From assembly GCF_030269605.1 (NCBI RefSeq), contig NZ_BSTQ01000001.1, positions 952,850-1,016,849 of the forward strand: a DNA stretch of 64,000 nucleotides, in the 5' to 3' direction. The position numbers were made by a program, and so were the translations under genes. The notes beneath the pieces were generated by a model. That model searched no databases and had not been told where the DNA came from. It was given only the letters and a program-made list of their open reading frames with translations. This document shows, in pieces, positions 49,252 through 57,536 of the stretch. How positions within the stretch are numbered: the stretch's first letter is position 1; each line of letters begins with the position of its first letter. The stretch comes from Lentzea sp. NBRC 105346. Its GTDB lineage: Bacteria > Actinomycetota > Actinomycetes > Mycobacteriales > Pseudonocardiaceae.

Positions 49252-49266
49252 TTCGACATTGTCGAA
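49252..49266. repeat. Palindrome TTCGACATTGTCGAA
   Basis: A perfect 7-bp inverted repeat around one T. CATTGTCGAAC occurs again at 49330-49340. The same word is encoded by the RSALSNA segment of nearly every KS domain in the PKS genes. Confidence 0.6.
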
Positions 49267-49280
49267 CTCCCGGTGCACGC

Positions 49281-49321
49281 CGTTCGGGCGCCACCTGCTC
49301 GACAGCGGTGCCGCCCGAACG
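49281..49321. terminator. Bidirectional hairpin between the SDR and TetR genes
   Basis: Perfect 10-bp arms CGTTCGGGCG / CGCCCGAACG, extended inward by CACC/GGTG after one mismatch. It lies between two convergent genes. No T-run follows. Confidence 0.6.
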
Positions 49322-49381
49322 CCGTTGGGCATTGTCGAACGCCCGGCCCGGCTACCGGCCTAGGCCCGCAGCTGCTGAGTC

Positions 49382-49921
49382 CTATGTGGACGCCGCCTCG
49401 ATGACCGCGCCCACGAGCCGTCCCACGCGCTCGGCCGCGTGCTCCGGATCGGGCTGACCGGCGTCCAGCCAGGCGATCACGGCCTCCAGCGTCACCGACG
49501 GCAGCAGCCGCGCCGCCCAGTCGTACCAGGGGCCGGGCGGGATGACGGCGGCCAGCTCGCGCCGCGCGATCTCCGTCGACATCGCGCGCAGCCCGTCGAC
49601 CACGTCGCGGAACTCGGGTTCCCGCGCGGCATGCCGGAAGAGCAGCCGGAACCCGTCCGGATCCGCCGCGGCGCCGCGCACCAGTGCGGGAATGCTGTTC
49701 TCGTCGAAGTCCTCGCCGATGGTGGCGTCCAGCCGCGCCATCGCCTGCGCCAGCACGGCCCGGTAGAGGTCGTTCTTCGACTCGAAGTGCCGGTACAGCA
49801 GCACGCGCGTGATGCCGGCCTCGGTGGCCACGTCGTCCAGCCCCGTCGCGCTGTACCCGGCGCGGGCGAACGCGCGCGTGGCCGCGTCGATGATCTGCTC
49901 GCGCCGCTCCGCGCGTGGCAT
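49382..49921 (-). CDS. TetR-family transcriptional regulator
   Basis: 179 residues. The helix-turn-helix is at about 10-55 (REQIIDAATRAFARAGYSATG, then DDVATEAGITRVLLYRHFESKNDL), followed by a helical ligand-binding domain. The ATG at 49921 gives the usual MPRAERR start; a GTG at 49939 is the alternative. It is divergent from the P450 gene with inverted repeats between them, so it probably represses itself and the P450. Ligand unknown. Confidence 0.85.
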   Translation of the reverse strand: MPRAERREQIIDAATRAFARAGYSATGLDDVATEAGITRVLLYRHFESKNDLYRAVLAQAMARLDATIGEDFDENSIPALVRGAAADPDGFRLLFRHAAREPEFRDVVDGLRAMSTEIARRELAAVIPPGPWYDWAARLLPSVTLEAVIAWLDAGQPDPEHAAERVGRLVGAVIEAAST

Positions 49922-49942
49922 CCGCCGGACAGTCTCCACCCC

Positions 49943-49994
49943 ACTTGTATACACGAGAGTCAACAAGTACGTTGTTTACATCGGCGTGTACAAC
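49943..49994. promoter_or_regulatory. Operator-like inverted repeats between tetR and P450
   Basis: An A/T-rich stretch with nested symmetry: TTGTATACACG (49945-49955) faces CGTGTACAA (49985-49993), and AACAA (49962-49966) faces TTGTT (49972-49976). It covers the region where promoters of both divergent genes must lie. It is a likely binding site for the TetR regulator. Confidence 0.6.
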
Positions 49995-50005
49995 CGGGGG
50001 TAGAC

Positions 50006-51079
50006 ATGATCGAACGCGTGCGTGACCGGGTCTGGCGCGTGACCGGACACGCGGAGGTGCGGCGACTGCTCGGTGACGACCGGCTCGGCCGGTCCCACCC
50101 GGATCCGCAGAACGCCGAACGCGTCGGCGAGTCGGCGCTGTTCGGCGGGCCGATGGGCGACTTCGCGACCGAGCACGAGGGCCACGCGCGGATGCGGTCG
50201 CTGATGCAGCCGCACTTCGCACCCAAACACATGAAGACCATCAAGCCGCGCGTCGCGGCCCTCACCACGCAGCTGCTCGACGGGCTCACGCCACCGGCCG
50301 ACCTGCACCAGGCGCTCGCCCTGCCGTTGCCGGTCCTGGTCATCTGCGAGCTGCTCGGCGTGCCATACGAAGATCGCGCCGAGTTCCGCGTGTGGTCCGA
50401 GGCCGCCGGCAACACCGCGGACGGCAAGCTGTCCGAACAGGGCCTCGCCGAGTTGTACGGCTACGGCCTGCGGCTCGTCGCGGCCAAACGGAAAGAGCCG
50501 GGCGACGACGTGATCTCGCGGTTCTGCGCGCAGGACGACGTGTCCGACGAGGAAGCCGCGATGCTCTCGATGGGCCTGCTGTTCGCCGGGCACGAGACGA
50601 CGGTCGTGCGGATCGGGCTGGGCGCGATGTTGCTGCTCACCAACCGGGACCAGTGGGACGCGTTGTGCGCGGACCCGAGCCTCGTACCGGCCGCGGTCGA
50701 GGAGATCCTTCGCGCGCCGAAGCGCACGGACAACGGCGGCATGATCAGATACGCGCGCACCGACCTCGAAGTCGACGGCGTGACCGTCCGCCTGGGCGAC
50801 CTGGTGCTGCTCAGCCTCGAGTCGGCCAACCACGATCCGGCTGTGTTCCCCGAACCGGAACGGTTCGACATCAAGCGGTCCGCCGCCGCGCACCTGACGT
50901 TCGGCCACGGCCCGCGGTTCTGCCTCGGCGCGCCGCTGGCCCGCATCGAGCTCACCGAGGTGTTCACCCAGCTCGTGACGCGGTTCCCGGCAATGCGTCT
51001 CGCCGTCGAACCGGCCGAGCTGTCCTACCGGCGAGACGCGCTGACCGGAGGGCTGACCGCGTTGCCCGTGACGTGGTGA
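50006..51079 (+). CDS. Cytochrome P450, short N terminus
   Basis: 357 residues with all core P450 motifs: I-helix LLFAGHETT (about 195-203), the EEILR ExxR motif near 234, and the haem-binding loop FGHGPRFCLGAPLARIE with the axial Cys near 310. It is a bacterial class I enzyme, needing ferredoxin partners that are not nearby. The protein begins at the WRVTGHAEVRRLL strand, some 40 residues later than most actinobacterial P450s, so the A-helix region is missing. The frame upstream is open but has no start codon and lies in the promoter. GTACAACCGGGGG before the ATG offers a weak ribosome site. Substrate unknown. Confidence 0.85.
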   Translation: MIERVRDRVWRVTGHAEVRRLLGDDRLGRSHPDPQNAERVGESALFGGPMGDFATEHEGHARMRSLMQPHFAPKHMKTIKPRVAALTTQLLDGLTPPADLHQALALPLPVLVICELLGVPYEDRAEFRVWSEAAGNTADGKLSEQGLAELYGYGLRLVAAKRKEPGDDVISRFCAQDDVSDEEAAMLSMGLLFAGHETTVVRIGLGAMLLLTNRDQWDALCADPSLVPAAVEEILRAPKRTDNGGMIRYARTDLEVDGVTVRLGDLVLLSLESANHDPAVFPEPERFDIKRSAAAHLTFGHGPRFCLGAPLARIELTEVFTQLVTRFPAMRLAVEPAELSYRRDALTGGLTALPVTW

Positions 51080-51101
51080 CGGATCGGGGTAGCCCAGTGG
51101 G

Positions 51102-51989
51102 GTGCGAACCACCGTCGTGATGATCACCCGCAACCGGCGGGCCGAACTCCTGCACACCCTCGACCACATGACCGCGCTGCCCGATCGGGCGCCGATCATC
51201 TTGGTGGACAACGGATCCAGCGACGGCACCGCCGACGCCGTCGCACGCCGCCATCCCGATGTCGTCCTGATCCGCGCCCGCACCAACCTCGGCGCGCTGG
51301 GCCGCAACCTCGCCGTCCGCCGGATCACGACGCCGTACGTCGCGTTCTGTGACGACGACACCCGCTGGCAGCCCGGCGCACTGACCCGTGCCGCCGACCT
51401 GCTCGACGCGCACCCGCGGCTGGCGTCGGTGACCGGCCGCTGTCTCGTCGAGCCGGAGCTCACCGAGGACCCGATCACTCCGGAACTGCGCCACTCCCCG
51501 GTGCCCGGACCGGCCTGGCTGCCCGGCCCGGCGCTGCTCGGCGTGCTCGCCGGGCTGTCGATGTTCCGGCTGAGCGCGTTCCGCGAAGCAGGCGGGTTCT
51601 CCGACCGCATGTGGTTCAGCGGCGAGGAGGAACTGCTCGCGATCGACATGGCCGCGCTCGGCTGGTGGATGTGCTGGTCGGAGGACGTCGTCATCCACCA
51701 CGCGGCGTCGACGACCCGCGACTCGCGGCTGCGGCGGCACCTCGGGATCCGCAACACGCTGTGGACCCTGTGGCTGCGCCGGCCGTGGCGCAGCGCCCTG
51801 CGGCGCACGAGGGTCGTGCTCGGCTCCGCCCCCGCGGACCGGGTGACCGCGGGGGCGGTCATCGCGGCGCTGCGCGGGTTGCCGTGGGTGCTGCGGGACC
51901 GCCGCGTCGTCCCGCGCCACGTCGAGCACGGGCTCACCCTGCTGGAGGACTCGCAGCGCCGGTCGACGGCCCGCCGGTACGTTGGCTAG
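51102..51989 (+). CDS. Glycosyltransferase family 2
   Basis: 295 residues. A GT-A fold with TTVVMITRNRR, LVDNGSSDGTAD, NLGALGRNLAV, and FCDDDTRW as the metal-binding DxD. It resembles rhamnosyl- or galactosyl-transferases of the cell surface but has no transmembrane segment. It follows the P450 gene by 22 bp. A second, related GT2 gene lies at 59578-60429. The end overlaps the convergent oxidoreductase gene by 4 nt. Donor and acceptor unknown. Confidence 0.85.
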   Translation: MRTTVVMITRNRRAELLHTLDHMTALPDRAPIILVDNGSSDGTADAVARRHPDVVLIRARTNLGALGRNLAVRRITTPYVAFCDDDTRWQPGALTRAADLLDAHPRLASVTGRCLVEPELTEDPITPELRHSPVPGPAWLPGPALLGVLAGLSMFRLSAFREAGGFSDRMWFSGEEELLAIDMAALGWWMCWSEDVVIHHAASTTRDSRLRRHLGIRNTLWTLWLRRPWRSALRRTRVVLGSAPADRVTAGAVIAALRGLPWVLRDRRVVPRHVEHGLTLLEDSQRRSTARRYVG

Positions 51990-52927
51990 ACCTCGATCAC
52001 GATCTTGCCCGCCACGTGGCCGGAGGTGAACATCTCCAGCCCGTCGGTGGCCTCGTCGAGCGGCAGGACCGTCTCGACGTCGATCTTCAGCAGACCCGCC
52101 GCGGCCCGCTCGGCGATCGCGCCGATGACCGCGCGGACCGGCTGCGCGATGATGTTGGTCCCCGTCAGTCCCGCCGCCGCGAGCGTGTCCTCGTCGGCGG
52201 AGTTCGTGGTGCTGGCGACCTTGCCGCCCTTGCGGACGGCCGCCAGTATCGACGGGTCGGACGGGTAGACGGACACTTCGAGCAGCGCGTCGACACCGTC
52301 CGGGTACGCGGCGCGCACGCGATCGACCACGGAACCCGCGGTGTGGTCGACCACCTCGGTCGCACCCAGGCCGATCAACCGCGCCGCGTCGCCTGGTAGT
52401 CCGGTGGCGATCACCGTGGCGCCGCGGTCCGCTAGCAACTGCACGGCGTAGGAGCCCACACCGCCGGACGCACCGTTCACCAGGACGACCTCACCCGGTC
52501 CCGGATCGATGGCGTCGACGGCCCCGACCGCCGCCGCGCCCGCGATCGGGATCGCGGCGGCGGCGACGAAGTCCAGCGCGACGGGCTTGGCGGCCACCGA
52601 GTCGGCGGGCAGCACCGCGTACTCGGCGACGGTCCCCGCATGGATCGGCGGCACCACGGTGAGGTGTCCGAACACCTCGTCCCCCACCGCGATGTCGTCG
52701 ACGCCGGCCCCGACCTCCTCCACCACACCGGCCGCGTCCCGGCCGATGACCAGCGGATACTCGTGCGGCATCAGCCCGGCGAGCAGGCCGGCCGCTACGC
52801 CGCGGTCCAGGGCGTTGAGCCCCGCCGCCTTCACCTTGATCAGCACGTGGCCGTCGATGACCACCGGAGCGGGCAGCTCCGAGACCTGCGGGCGTTCACC
52901 GGGGGCGGGGACGTTGAGTGCGCGCAT
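51986..52927 (-). CDS. NADPH:quinone-oxidoreductase-like MDR protein
   Basis: 313 residues. Medium-chain dehydrogenase fold without the structural zinc cysteines: IKVKAAGLNALDRGVAAG, IGRDAAGVVEEVG, and the nucleotide loop VLVNGASGGVGSYAVQL (about 140-156). It resembles zeta-crystallin-type quinone reductases. The ATG at 52927 has AAGGAG 6 nt upstream; the frame extends to 53068 but that part is unlike the family. Confidence 0.88.
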   Translation of the reverse strand: MRALNVPAPGERPQVSELPAPVVIDGHVLIKVKAAGLNALDRGVAAGLLAGLMPHEYPLVIGRDAAGVVEEVGAGVDDIAVGDEVFGHLTVVPPIHAGTVAEYAVLPADSVAAKPVALDFVAAAAIPIAGAAAVGAVDAIDPGPGEVVLVNGASGGVGSYAVQLLADRGATVIATGLPGDAARLIGLGATEVVDHTAGSVVDRVRAAYPDGVDALLEVSVYPSDPSILAAVRKGGKVASTTNSADEDTLAAAGLTGTNIIAQPVRAVIGAIAERAAAGLLKIDVETVLPLDEATDGLEMFTSGHVAGKIVIEV

Positions 52928-53146
52928 GACGGGCTCCTTGGGCGTGCAGGAGTGCGGCCGCCCCGACTTCAACCGTGGACAGAGTGTGCGCCCGGTCCCG
53001 CATCGCCGCTGGCCGGAGGCATTCCGCAATTCATCGGTAATGAATGGTTTTCTTTTCCGGTGTTTCACGCCACACTGCTGTATCCGCCGCTTGGAATGAC
53101 ACCATAATCCCCGCTACCCATCGGTAACTTAAGTTGCGAGGCCTTC

Positions 53147-54385
53147 ATGTCGTTGCGGCGCGTCGTGAGCTCCATCGTGGTGTTGTCGGTTGTGGCCACC
53201 GGCTGCGCCAGACCGGAGAAATCGGCGTCAGTCGAGGTCAGGTCCGGTCCAGGCGTCACGAAGGACACCATCACGCTCGGGGTGCTCACCGACATGACCG
53301 GCCCCTTCAAATCGTCCGCGATTCTGCGGATCCGCGGGTATGAGCTCTATTTGGACCACGTCAACCAGCATGGTGGGGTGTGCGGACGGCGTATCGAGTT
53401 GAAGCAGAAGGACCACGGCTTCAATGTCCAGCGCGCGCTGGACGGCTATTTCGAGCTCGAACCGGAGGTCCTCGGATTCATCGACGTCGCGGGGTCGGCG
53501 ATGACCGAGGCCATCGAGCCCGACCTGATGCAGACCAGGGCACTGACGGTGCCCGGTTCGTGGGCGGCGGCGTTGCTCGGCAACCCGCACATGATGATCG
53601 TCGGCACGACGTACGACCTCGACATCATCAACGGCGTCGACCACTACCGGCGCAAGGGCATCCTCAAGCAGGGCGACACCGTCGGCCACGTCTACATCCA
53701 GGGCAACTACGGCGACAACGCCCTGGAGGGCACGGAGTTCGCCGCGACGAACTGGGGCCTCACCGTCGCCAAGCAGCCCATCGGCGAGACGACCGCGGAC
53801 CTGACCACGCAGATCGCCGCACTGAAGGCCGCGGGCGCCAAGGCCGTCGTGCTGAGCACCACCCCGCCGCAGACCGCGGTCGCCGTGGGCGTCGCCGCCG
53901 CACTCAAGTGGGACGTGCCGTTCCTGGTCAACGTCGTCGGCTACGACCCAGCCATCCTCGAGTCGCCCGTCGCCGCGGCCGTGCAGAAGAACGTCACCGT
54001 CGCGACGTCGGTGGCACCGTTCGTCGGCGAGGCCGAGGGTCCGCGTGAGGTTCGCCAGGGCTATCAGGCGAAGTTCCCCGGCGAGAAGGCGTCGGTCAAC
54101 GTCGACCACGGCTACGCGGTCGCCATGGCGTTCGTCGGCGTACTGGAGAAGGCGTGCGGCAAGAACGACCTGACGCGCGACGGCGTGCTGCGGGCGTTCC
54201 ACGACACCAGCGCCATCGACACCAAGGGCCTCACCGGGCCGCTGCGCTTCTCGCTGGTCGGCCGGCCGTCGGCGACGCAGTCGTACATGACGCGACCCGA
54301 CGCCCAGTCGCCCGGCGGCCTCGCGATGGTCGAGGAGCTGCGCGAGTCCGAGTTGGTGAAGGCGAAAGGCACGCGGGCCAAGTAG
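53147..54385 (+). CDS. ABC-type branched-chain amino-acid-like solute-binding lipoprotein
   Basis: 412 residues. Lipoprotein signal with lipobox VATGC (Cys20). The mature part is a LivK/type I periplasmic binding fold: TITLGVLTDMTGPFKS, GYELYLDHVNQHGGVCGRRI, and a second lobe with GHVYIQGNYGDNALEG. It should bind an amino acid or small amide outside the cell. No permease or ATPase gene is adjacent, so it is an orphan or works with a distant transporter. The ATG at 53147 is the first in-frame start with a signal sequence. Confidence 0.87.
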   Translation: MSLRRVVSSIVVLSVVATGCARPEKSASVEVRSGPGVTKDTITLGVLTDMTGPFKSSAILRIRGYELYLDHVNQHGGVCGRRIELKQKDHGFNVQRALDGYFELEPEVLGFIDVAGSAMTEAIEPDLMQTRALTVPGSWAAALLGNPHMMIVGTTYDLDIINGVDHYRRKGILKQGDTVGHVYIQGNYGDNALEGTEFAATNWGLTVAKQPIGETTADLTTQIAALKAAGAKAVVLSTTPPQTAVAVGVAAALKWDVPFLVNVVGYDPAILESPVAAAVQKNVTVATSVAPFVGEAEGPREVRQGYQAKFPGEKASVNVDHGYAVAMAFVGVLEKACGKNDLTRDGVLRAFHDTSAIDTKGLTGPLRFSLVGRPSATQSYMTRPDAQSPGGLAMVEELRESELVKAKGTRAK

Positions 54386-54395
54386 GTTCGGTGTT

Positions 54396-55175
54396 GTGCG
54401 TAGGTACGCGAAGCGAGCTCTGATCGCGCTCGCTATCGTCGCCCTGGTGTTCGGCGCCCTCTTCGCGTTCCAGCGCAGGCTGATCTACTTTCCCTCCGCC
54501 GGGCCGCTACCCAGCGCGCCCGGCGGCCGTGACGTCACGCTGATCACCGCCGACGGCGTTCGCCTTACCGCTTGGCACTTTCCGGTGCCTGGCGCTCGGG
54601 CGGCCGTGCTCGTCGCGCCCGGCAATGCGGGTGATCGCTCTATGCGGTTGCCGCTTGCGCGGGCGCTCAACGCGCGTGGGCTGTCCGTGCTGTTGCTGGA
54701 TTACCGCGGTTATGGCGGGAATCCTGGTCGGCCCTCGGAATCCGGGCTCGCGTGGGATGTTCGGGCTGCCCGCGAGTATTTGGAGGACGAGCGGGTTATT
54801 TACTTCGGGGAGAGTCTCGGGGCTGCTGTGGTTTCGGAGCTCGCTACCGAGGTGCCGCCAGCGGGGATGGTGTTGCGGTCGCCGTTCACCAGCCTGGCTG
54901 ACGTGGGGCGGTATCACTATCCGTTTCTGCCGGTGCGGTCGTTGTTGCTCGATCGGTTCCCGGTTGTGGACTACGTGGCTAAGGTTCGCGTGCCCGTTAC
55001 CGTGGTGTATGGCGGGTCCGACACTGTCGTCCCGCCTGGACAGTCGCGAGCCGTTGCCGTTGCGGCGCATGGGAAGGCTGTTGAGGTGCCTGACGCTGAC
55101 CACAATGATGCGGTGTTGCTTGACGGGCCTGAGGTTGTCGAGGCTGTCGTTTCGCTTGCGTTGTCCGGGGCGTAG
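54396..55175 (+). CDS. Membrane-anchored alpha/beta hydrolase (Bem46/YfhR-like)
   Basis: 259 residues. One N-terminal anchor (ALIALAIVALVFGALFAF) then an alpha/beta hydrolase: YRGYGGNPGRPSE, nucleophile elbow YFGESLGAAV (Ser near 137), Asp in VVYGGSDTVVPP and His in PDADHNDA. It is probably an esterase facing the outside. The GTG at 54396 lies 11 bp after the lipoprotein gene, so they may be cotranscribed. Codon use changes inside the gene: from about 54,650 on, third positions use many more T and A than the neighbours. Confidence 0.85.
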   Translation: MRRYAKRALIALAIVALVFGALFAFQRRLIYFPSAGPLPSAPGGRDVTLITADGVRLTAWHFPVPGARAAVLVAPGNAGDRSMRLPLARALNARGLSVLLLDYRGYGGNPGRPSESGLAWDVRAAREYLEDERVIYFGESLGAAVVSELATEVPPAGMVLRSPFTSLADVGRYHYPFLPVRSLLLDRFPVVDYVAKVRVPVTVVYGGSDTVVPPGQSRAVAVAAHGKAVEVPDADHNDAVLLDGPEVVEAVVSLALSGA

Positions 55176-55203
55176 GTTCTGCGGTCCCAGGGGTTCTGTG
55201 GCC

Positions 55204-55243
55204 TGGGGTGGTGAGCGGGGACCATCCCCCACTCATCACCCCA
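55204..55243. terminator. Strong hairpin between convergent genes
   Basis: Arms TGGGGTGGTGAG and CTCATCACCCCA pair over 12 bp with one G-T, and the loop holds a further GGGGA/TCCCC pairing. It lies between the hydrolase and chitobiase stops and should serve both. Confidence 0.7.
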
Positions 55244-55256
55244 AAAACCCAACTAC

Positions 55257-56984
55257 CTAACAAACACCATCGTCACGCCACACGCCCCACTCCCCGGTAG
55301 TGCCGGGCTCCTCCCCCTGCGTCCACCACTTCGCGTACCACTTATGCCCGTTGTGCGACACGACGTTCCCGCCGACATACACCTTCGAACGATCCCAAGC
55401 GGGCTGCGTGCATGGGCCGGGCGGCGGACCTCCGGTCTCCCAAGGCACCTGCGAGGACCGGTAGAAGTTGATGCCCATCGTCGCCCAGCGCGGCGCCTGG
55501 GCACCCAGCCGCAGCTTGAAGGCCTCCCAGCTGTGCGTGGACCACGGCGACCACCCGAGCTCCGCGTACGCGGACAGCCGCGGGAACGCCATGAACTCGA
55601 TGTCGGAGGACGTCACGATCGTCTCCGTCCACAGTGGAGCCTCGACGCCACGCACCGCGGACTCCGGCACCCCGCTGAGATGCGTACCGGGATTCCACTC
55701 GTAGGCGGTTTGCACCTCGATGTAACCGGCCCACGATAGACCGAGCGGCGTGCTGGAGTTGTACTTCATGTCCAGGTAAGCCCTGTTGGCAGGCGACATC
55801 AGCACCTTGTTGCCACGCTGCGCCGCGGCCTGCACGGTCGCGTTCGACGTCGAAGTACCCCAGTACTGCGGAATGGCCGCAACATCCGTGGTGGTCTTCA
55901 CGAACTCGTGCCAGCCCAGCACGGTCTTGCCGTACTTCTTCACGATCGGCAGCGCCTTGTTCATGAACGCCTGGTAGTCCGCGTCCGAGGTCGCGCTTGC
56001 CTCGTCACCACCGATGTGGAAGTACGGGCCGGGCGTGATCGCGGCGATCTCGCGCACCACGTCGTCGATGAACTTGTAGGTGATGTCCTTGCTGACGCAC
56101 AACGAGGAGTAACCGACCTCGATGTCGGTGCGCAACGGCGGTGCCTGGCCGTTGCAGTTCAGCTCCGCGTACGACGCCAGCGCCGCGTTCGTGTGGCCCG
56201 GCATGTCGATCTCGGGGATGACCGTGATGTGCCTGGCGGCCGCGTACGCCACGACCTCGGAGTACTGCGCCTTGGTGTAGTAGCCGCCCGCGCCGCCGCC
56301 GACCTGCGTGCTGCCGCCGTACGTGGCCAGGCGCGGCCAGCTGTCGATCGCGATGCGCCAGCCCTGGTCGTCGCTCAGGTGCCAGTGGAAGTAGTTGATC
56401 TTGTACAGCGCCATCTGGTCGATGTACTTCTTGACCGCCGCGACCGAGTGGAAATGCCTTGCCACGTCCAGCATCGCGCCGCGGTGGGTGAAACGCGGGT
56501 AGTCGACGATCGTGGCGCCGGGGACGGTCCACGGCCCGGCCTGCACCGAAGTGCTCTCCACCTTGGCGGGCAACAGTTGCCGCAGCGTCTGCACGCCGCC
56601 GAACAGGCCGGCGGCGGTGTTCGCGCGCAGCACCACGTTGCCCGCGTTGACGTCCAACTGGTAACCCTGCTGTCCCACCGAAGACGGTGCGCCGGACAGC
56701 AGTAGCGAGATCCCGTCCGCAGGTGTGCCCGTCGTCGTCGACACCGGGAAGGTGTAGCCGGTCGACCGCCGCAGGAGTTCAGCCAGGAACGTGCCGACGC
56801 CCTCCGCGCCGGCCGCGGTGTAGATCTTCGAGGTGCTGGTGAGCGTGTGCGTCACGCCGGACTTCGCCTGCACCGAAACGGGAACCGGTACGAGGCTCTG
56901 CAGCGGTTCCGCCGCCTGTGACTGGCCGCTGACGGCGGTCGCGGCAACCAGGGCGCAGGCGAGCGCCAATACACGTGCTCTCAC
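55257..56984 (-). CDS. Secreted beta-N-acetylhexosaminidase (GH20) with chitin-binding domain
   Basis: 575 residues. Signal peptide (RARVLALACALVAATAVSG, then QSQA). The GH20b N-terminal domain runs to about 150, and the GH20 barrel follows with YKINYFHWHLSDDQGWR, VIPEIDMPGH and the catalytic Asp-Glu pair HIGGDEAS near 320. The last 45 residues (AWDRSKVYVGGNVV, then GHKWYAKWWTQGEEPG) are a type 5/12 chitin-binding domain. It releases GlcNAc from chitin oligomers outside the cell. The GTG at 56984 has GGAGG upstream and leads straight into the signal peptide; the frame is open to 57029. Confidence 0.92.
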   Translation of the reverse strand: MRARVLALACALVAATAVSGQSQAAEPLQSLVPVPVSVQAKSGVTHTLTSTSKIYTAAGAEGVGTFLAELLRRSTGYTFPVSTTTGTPADGISLLLSGAPSSVGQQGYQLDVNAGNVVLRANTAAGLFGGVQTLRQLLPAKVESTSVQAGPWTVPGATIVDYPRFTHRGAMLDVARHFHSVAAVKKYIDQMALYKINYFHWHLSDDQGWRIAIDSWPRLATYGGSTQVGGGAGGYYTKAQYSEVVAYAAARHITVIPEIDMPGHTNAALASYAELNCNGQAPPLRTDIEVGYSSLCVSKDITYKFIDDVVREIAAITPGPYFHIGGDEASATSDADYQAFMNKALPIVKKYGKTVLGWHEFVKTTTDVAAIPQYWGTSTSNATVQAAAQRGNKVLMSPANRAYLDMKYNSSTPLGLSWAGYIEVQTAYEWNPGTHLSGVPESAVRGVEAPLWTETIVTSSDIEFMAFPRLSAYAELGWSPWSTHSWEAFKLRLGAQAPRWATMGINFYRSSQVPWETGGPPPGPCTQPAWDRSKVYVGGNVVSHNGHKWYAKWWTQGEEPGTTGEWGVWRDDGVC

Positions 56985-57148
56985 AACGCGTTCCTCCTCC
57001 ACGAGCACGAGCAGGGGGCGGCGACCCATTGTCCAGCCTGAATGGGCGATTCGTCCGTGTCAATGGTCTAGGCCAATTGCAACCGGTTGCGCCGGCCTGC
57101 GATGATGATCGCGCTGCCGCTCCCCTCTCGACGACGAGGAGCTGTTGC

Positions 57149-57496
57149 GTGCGCATTCTTCTTCTCACCGTTGCTTTTCTGGCCGCCTTCGTGACGCCCG
57201 CCGAGGCGGGCGCGGTGCACGTCGTGACCGTGACACCGCAGGGCTATCAGCCGCTCGAGCTGCAGATCAAGGTCGGCGACCGGGTGAAGTGGGTGTTCAA
57301 GGGTCCCGGCGTGCAGAACGTGCGGAAGGGCCTCGACCCGGCCCGGCCGTGCAAGGCCACGGGGCAGCCGAACAGCGGTCCGCGCGAACCGGGCCAGAGC
57401 TACACCCACCGCTTCACCCGCTCCGGCCGCGTCACCGTGTTCGACGAGGTCACGGGGTGCCGCGAGGAGCTGATCGGCACCATCCACGTGGACTGA
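57149..57496 (+). CDS. Secreted cupredoxin-like protein without copper ligands
   Basis: 115 residues. Signal peptide ILLLTVAFLAAFVTPAEAG, then a plastocyanin-like beta sandwich: LQIKVGDRVKWVFKGPGVQNV, SYTHRFTRSGRVTVFDEVTG, CREELIGTIHVD. In active cupredoxins the first motif has a His and the last reads CxxHxxM. Here the positions read VQNVRKG and CREELIG, so only the Cys remains and copper binding is unlikely. A second Cys (ARPCKA) may pair with it. The GTG at 57149 has GAGGAG about 8 nt upstream. Role unknown. Confidence 0.8.
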   Translation: MRILLLTVAFLAAFVTPAEAGAVHVVTVTPQGYQPLELQIKVGDRVKWVFKGPGVQNVRKGLDPARPCKATGQPNSGPREPGQSYTHRFTRSGRVTVFDEVTGCREELIGTIHVD

Positions 57497-57536
57497 CCCC
57501 GCTGCGCGGCCGCGGGCGCGACGGCAGGATCGGGGC

